The position numbers were made by a program, and so were the translations under genes. Positions 6,490 to 8,780 of a stretch of 8,780 nt of DNA are shown here, one piece after another; the stretch's first letter is position 1, and the number at the start of each line of letters is the position of its first letter. A model generated the notes under the pieces. The model did no database searches, was not told where the DNA came from, and saw only the letters and a program-made list of their open reading frames with translations. The stretch comes from Lachnospiraceae bacterium (GTDB taxonomy: Bacteria > Bacillota > Clostridia > Lachnospirales > Lachnospiraceae), in contig JAFVAA010000588.1 of NCBI GenBank assembly GCA_017476305.1, positions 1 to 8,780 of the forward strand, in the 5' to 3' direction.

Positions 6490-6537
6490 AAGGCCAAACG
6501 AAAGGTAAGAGATTACTGTTTCGGTTTGGCTTTTTTT
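6490..6537 (+). terminator. Rho-independent terminator after flagellin
   Basis: GCCAAAC (6493-6499) pairs with GTTTGGC (6524-6530), GAAA (6500-6503) with TTTC (6519-6522), and GTAA (6505-6508) with TTAC (6513-6516), capped by a GAGA loop (GNRA type). Single G bulges interrupt the right arm. Seven T follow at 6531-6537. It lies downstream of the distal stop (6476), so it was placed for the full-length flagellin. Confidence 0.88.
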
Positions 6538-6587
6538 CTTTATAGAAAACGCATTGCGCCTTCTGGCATAAGTGGGCGCTATTTTAA

Positions 6588-6622
6588 TGAAAACTTTTTA
6601 CAGAGAAATTTCGTATATATAA
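6588..6622 (+). promoter_or_regulatory. ECF-type promoter upstream of the sigma factor gene
   Basis: TGAAAACTTTTT (6588-6599) resembles the ECF -35 element with its AAC core, and CGTATATATAA (6612-6622) the -10 element with CGTA. The spacing from AAC to CGTA is 17 nt. This is the SigW/SigX-like architecture (GAAAC-N16/17-CGTA) of Firmicute ECF sigma factors, which usually transcribe their own operon. Autoregulation by the sigma factor at 6657 is inferred. Confidence 0.6.
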
Positions 6623-6656
6623 ATGACGGAGGGAAAAACAGGAGGAGTGGACATGC

Positions 6657-7244
6657 ATGCAGTCGGATAATCAGTTGATAAAAAAGATTCAGAGGAAACG
6701 GGATAGGGAAGCGGCGAATCTTTTGGTGGAACGGTATTATAGGGAAATCTATGCATTTGCTTTCAGGCAGGTGGGGGAGAAAGAGCTTGCGATGGATTTG
6801 ACACAGGAGATTTTTATCACGATTTTACAGGCAATTTCATCCTTTGATGCGCAAAAGGCGGGGTTCCGGACATGGGCGTACCGGATTGCAGCCAATAAGA
6901 TTACGGATTATTACAGGAGTCTGGCACACAGGTCAAGGGAAATAGAGGGCCCCTTCGCCGGGGCAGGGGATTCCTGTTTTGCGGATGGGGAAATCGATAA
7001 GCTGCACTTAAATCAGGATGTGGAGAAGCTGGTCATCCAAAGGGAAACCATCCGGCAGGTCATGGAAGTGGTGGCTTCGTATGACAGGGAATGGATGCAG
7101 ATTTTTCAGAAAAAATGCTTTTTCGAGATGACCTTTCAGGAGATTTCGGAAGAAATGGGGCTACCGGTAAATACGGTAAAGACGAGGTTTTATAAGATGG
7201 TAAAGAGGGTGAGGGAAAATGTAGCAGGGGGCTATGATAGCTAA
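6657..7244 (+). CDS. ECF-family RNA polymerase sigma factor
   Basis: This 195-residue protein is a typical ECF sigma-70 factor, which directs RNA polymerase to a small set of stress or export promoters. Region 2 spans residues ~20-90: LLVERYYREIYAFAF, then DLTQEIFITIL (47-57), then FRTWAYRIAANKITDYYR (70-87, -10 recognition). A linker of about 40 residues lies between. Region 4 spans ~131-188, with a helix-turn-helix at 160-183 (FQEISEEMGLPVNTVKTRFY) for the -35 element. There is no region 1.1 or 3. ATG 6657 lies 9 nt after GGAGGAG (6641-6647); the overlapping ATG at 6653 stops after five codons. An ECF-like promoter precedes the gene, and a membrane protein and an ABC ATPase follow, suggesting a membrane or antimicrobial-peptide response operon. 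No zinc-binding anti-sigma gene is visible. Confidence 0.9.
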   Translation: MQSDNQLIKKIQRKRDREAANLLVERYYREIYAFAFRQVGEKELAMDLTQEIFITILQAISSFDAQKAGFRTWAYRIAANKITDYYRSLAHRSREIEGPFAGAGDSCFADGEIDKLHLNQDVEKLVIQRETIRQVMEVVASYDREWMQIFQKKCFFEMTFQEISEEMGLPVNTVKTRFYKMVKRVRENVAGGYDS

Positions 7245-7250
7245 ATGAAA

Positions 7251-7314
7251 TTCGGCTGTATCGGTTTTATGAAAACATTGGAACAGGAAAAATAGCAGAA
7301 TGGATACAGCTGAA
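7251..7314 (+). repeat. Intercistronic inverted repeat with nested hairpin
   Basis: TTCGGCTGTATC (7251-7262) pairs with GATACAGCTGAA (7303-7314) over 12 positions with one G-U. The 40-nt loop holds a small hairpin, GTTTT-ATG-AAAAC (7264-7276). There is no T-tract, so it is not a standard terminator. In the mRNA it would form just after the sigma gene stop and 25 nt before the next Shine-Dalgarno, and could stabilise or separate the two messages. Confidence 0.5.
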
Positions 7315-7354
7315 AGTATAGGATGCGGTATTTTGAAAAAGGAGGCAGCAGAAA

Positions 7355-8110
7355 ATGGAGGAATTTGAAATCAAGAAAATGGAGGTGGAATTTCCGACAG
7401 AACTGGAGCGGAGGCGGGAAAGGGAACAGATTTTGAGAAAGGCACTGCCGGAGCGGGAAAACGTTTTTTTTAAGCTAAAGAGAATCTATCTGGGACCGGG
7501 ACTTCGGGTAATATTTTATCATTGCGAAGGTTCCCTGGCAGCAGCGTTTTTTCTCTATCTGTGTACCGGTTTTCTCTGCTATATGACAGGTGGGGATTTT
7601 GAACAGAAGGCAGTGATGTCCATGGTGGTCTTTCCGCTGAGCTTTTTTCTGTTTTCTTATCTGTCCTGTTTTATGGATGAACAGGAGGAGATTATTGAGT
7701 TAAAAAGGTCGCTGCATTATTCTCTGGGATATCTTTTATGCCTACGGATGTTTTATGCCGGGATTGTGATGATTTTAGGAAATCTGTTTCTTTTGGTTTT
7801 CATTCAGGGCTTTCACGGACATGCAGTGTGGTGCATAGCAGCTATGGGAGTGAGCAGTATGTTTCTCTTTGCGGGAATTTCTGTGTATCTTTATCATAAA
7901 TTTGGCAGCAGCCTTTCGATGGGAATTTTCTTAGGATTTTGGCTTTTTCTCTCCGGAGGACTGTTCCGTGTGGACAGGGAGATGGTAAGAACCATGATTT
8001 ATGAGGTGCCGCTTTTCGTTCATGTGGTGGTAGCGGCAGTAGTAATTTTAGGTTTTATACATTATATCAGAAAGGTGGAGAAAAGAGATGCTTACGCTTT
8101 CGCATATTAG
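7355..8110 (+). CDS. Six-helix membrane protein, probable ABC permease-like or sensor partner of the ECF operon
   Basis: This 251-residue protein has a charged N-terminal part (1-56, including LERRREREQILRKALPERE) followed by about six hydrophobic segments at ~60-78, 86-106, 124-150, 157-180, 187-204 and 217-237, and a short basic tail. I do not recognise a named family with confidence. The topology and the 23-nt overlap with an ABC ATPase gene suggest an ABC-2-like membrane subunit. The long cytosolic head directly after an ECF sigma gene would also suit a membrane anti-sigma factor, although no HxxxCxxC zinc motif is present. AAGGAGG (7339-7345) lies 9 nt before the ATG. The stop is TAG. 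Confidence 0.75.
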   Translation: MEEFEIKKMEVEFPTELERRREREQILRKALPERENVFFKLKRIYLGPGLRVIFYHCEGSLAAAFFLYLCTGFLCYMTGGDFEQKAVMSMVVFPLSFFLFSYLSCFMDEQEEIIELKRSLHYSLGYLLCLRMFYAGIVMILGNLFLLVFIQGFHGHAVWCIAAMGVSSMFLFAGISVYLYHKFGSSLSMGIFLGFWLFLSGGLFRVDREMVRTMIYEVPLFVHVVVAAVVILGFIHYIRKVEKRDAYAFAY

Positions 8111-8585
8111 TAAGAGCTATGGAAAATTTTTAGCAGTAGAGGACATTAATTTAGAACTGGAGAACGGACTTTATGGGATGCTGGCACCAAATGGAGCGGG
8201 AAAGACGACGCTCATTAAGATGATTACCACGCTTTTGTTTCCGAGCGAAGGAGAAATTCTTTATCATGGGACAGAAATCCATACACTGGGGGAGAAATAC
8301 CGGGATGTGCTAGGCTATCTGCCACAGCAGTTCGGATATTATAAAAACAATTCACCGATGCAGTATTTAGATTATCTGGCGGCATTAAAGGGGATGGGGA
8401 AGGAAGGAACAAAGGCAAGGATTTTAGAGCTTTTGAAATTGGTCGGACTGGAGGATGTGGCTTTTACGAAGATGAAAAAATTTTCCGGTGGAATGATCCA
8501 GCGCGTGGGGATTGCGCAGGCGATGCTAAATGATCCGAAAATCCTGATTTTAGATGAGCCGACGGCGGGGCTGGACCCAAAGTAA
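8088..8585 (+). CDS. ABC transporter ATP-binding protein, cut short by an in-frame TAA
   Basis: This is the nucleotide-binding subunit of an ABC-2-type exporter. It shows Walker A APNGAGKTT (33-41; the usual first Gly is Ala), Q-loop YLPQQF (78-82), signature SGGMIQR (134-140 region), Walker B ILILDEP (152-158) and D-loop GLDP (161-164). TAA at 8583-8585 follows DPK, where close relatives, as I recall them, read DPKERVRFRN; a single G-to-T change of GAA would create it. The 165-residue product lacks the H-switch and the C-terminal part of the domain, so ATP hydrolysis should fail. The start overlaps the preceding gene by 23 nt, with AAGGTGGAG (8071-8079) as ribosome binding site. Real loss of function and sequence error are both possible. 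Confidence 0.85.
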   Translation: MLTLSHISKSYGKFLAVEDINLELENGLYGMLAPNGAGKTTLIKMITTLLFPSEGEILYHGTEIHTLGEKYRDVLGYLPQQFGYYKNNSPMQYLDYLAALKGMGKEGTKARILELLKLVGLEDVAFTKMKKFSGGMIQRVGIAQAMLNDPKILILDEPTAGLDPK

Positions 8586-8780
8586 CGGGTGCGTTTCAGA
8601 AATATTATTTCTGCACTGTCGAAAGACCGGATCGTGATTTTATCGACACACATTGTTTCGGACATCGAGTCTATCGCGAACCAGGTCATTATGATCAAGG
8701 ATAAGCATTTGTTTACGATGGATTCTGTGGTGAATATCTGCAGCACCTTAGAAGGGAAGGTGTTTGAATGTGCGGTGAAG
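8586..8780 (+). pseudogene. Continuation of the ABC ATPase after the in-frame stop (partial)
   Basis: The frame of the ATPase stays open for 65 codons from the TAA to the window end. It begins RVRFRNIISALSKDRIVILS and continues with THIVSDIESIANQVIMIKD, which carries the H-switch (LSTH) and the standard C-terminal half of the domain. The gene would run on beyond the window. Frame and protein pattern are both preserved, so the only visible lesion is the single stop codon. Confidence 0.8.

Noticed and set aside
6556..6579. GCGCC/GGCGC short inverted repeat upstream of the ECF promoter
   Set aside because: Only 5 bp with a 14-nt loop; no T-tract and not extendable, so it may be chance.
7300..7371. 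Small frame starting MDTAESIGCG between sigma and membrane genes
   Set aside because: No ribosome binding site of its own and it runs through the Shine-Dalgarno and start of the next gene.
8372..8746. Minus-strand 124-codon frame opposite the ABC ATPase
   Set aside because: The + strand protein in the same bases carries clear ATPase motifs on both sides of the stop; the minus frame shows no domain.
1..8780. CRISPR array, tRNA/rRNA genes, insertion sequences, phage attachment sites
   Set aside because: No regularly spaced repeats, cloverleaf-like sequence, transposase motifs or terminal inverted repeats were seen by eye.

Overview
The window looks like the chromosome of a low-to-mid GC Gram-positive anaerobe, most likely a motile gut Lachnospiraceae (Clostridia). 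The reasons are strong AGGAGG-type ribosome binding sites, a flagellin of the clostridial type starting MII, a sigma-D/CsrA-type flagellin leader, a secreted beta-helix protein of a kind I associate with Lachnospiraceae, and an ECF sigma/ABC operon. All genes are on the + strand. The species cannot be fixed from the sequence alone.

Left part (1-3258): the last 28 codons of an unidentified gene abut, with no gap, a 1027-residue superfamily 2 helicase with a long insertion between its C-terminal motifs. It resembles helicases I associate with defence islands. It is followed by a 19-codon stub that starts like the MKNQYVGDI-DYGKY-LLR family and then breaks off. This looks like a defence-type operon whose right end was deleted.

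Middle (3259-5341): a regulatory-looking AT-rich region holds tandem TTTAAG motifs, a long imperfect hairpin and a 10-bp direct repeat. After it comes a 610-residue secreted beta-helix protein with a basic C-terminal Ig-like domain, closed by a rho-independent terminator.

Flagellin unit (5342-6540): a textbook sigma-D promoter (TAAA-N15-GCCGATAT), a mini-ORF, a consensus-box sigma-A-like promoter, two CsrA-like sites (one in a hairpin loop, one over the Shine-Dalgarno), a divergent flagellin, and a strong terminator. An in-frame TAA replaces a conserved acidic codon and cuts off the C-terminal D0 helix, although the following 42 codons are still intact and flagellin-like.

Right part (6588-8780): an ECF-type promoter, an ECF sigma factor, a six-helix membrane protein with a charged cytoplasmic head, and an overlapping ABC ATPase form an operon that runs off the window. 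The ATPase also has an in-frame TAA right after its D-loop, while the downstream frame (H-switch and beyond) is intact to the window end. Two clean in-frame TAA stops in well-preserved genes about 2.2 kb apart are the most surprising feature. They may be real recent gene loss, sequence error, or, less likely, something functional.
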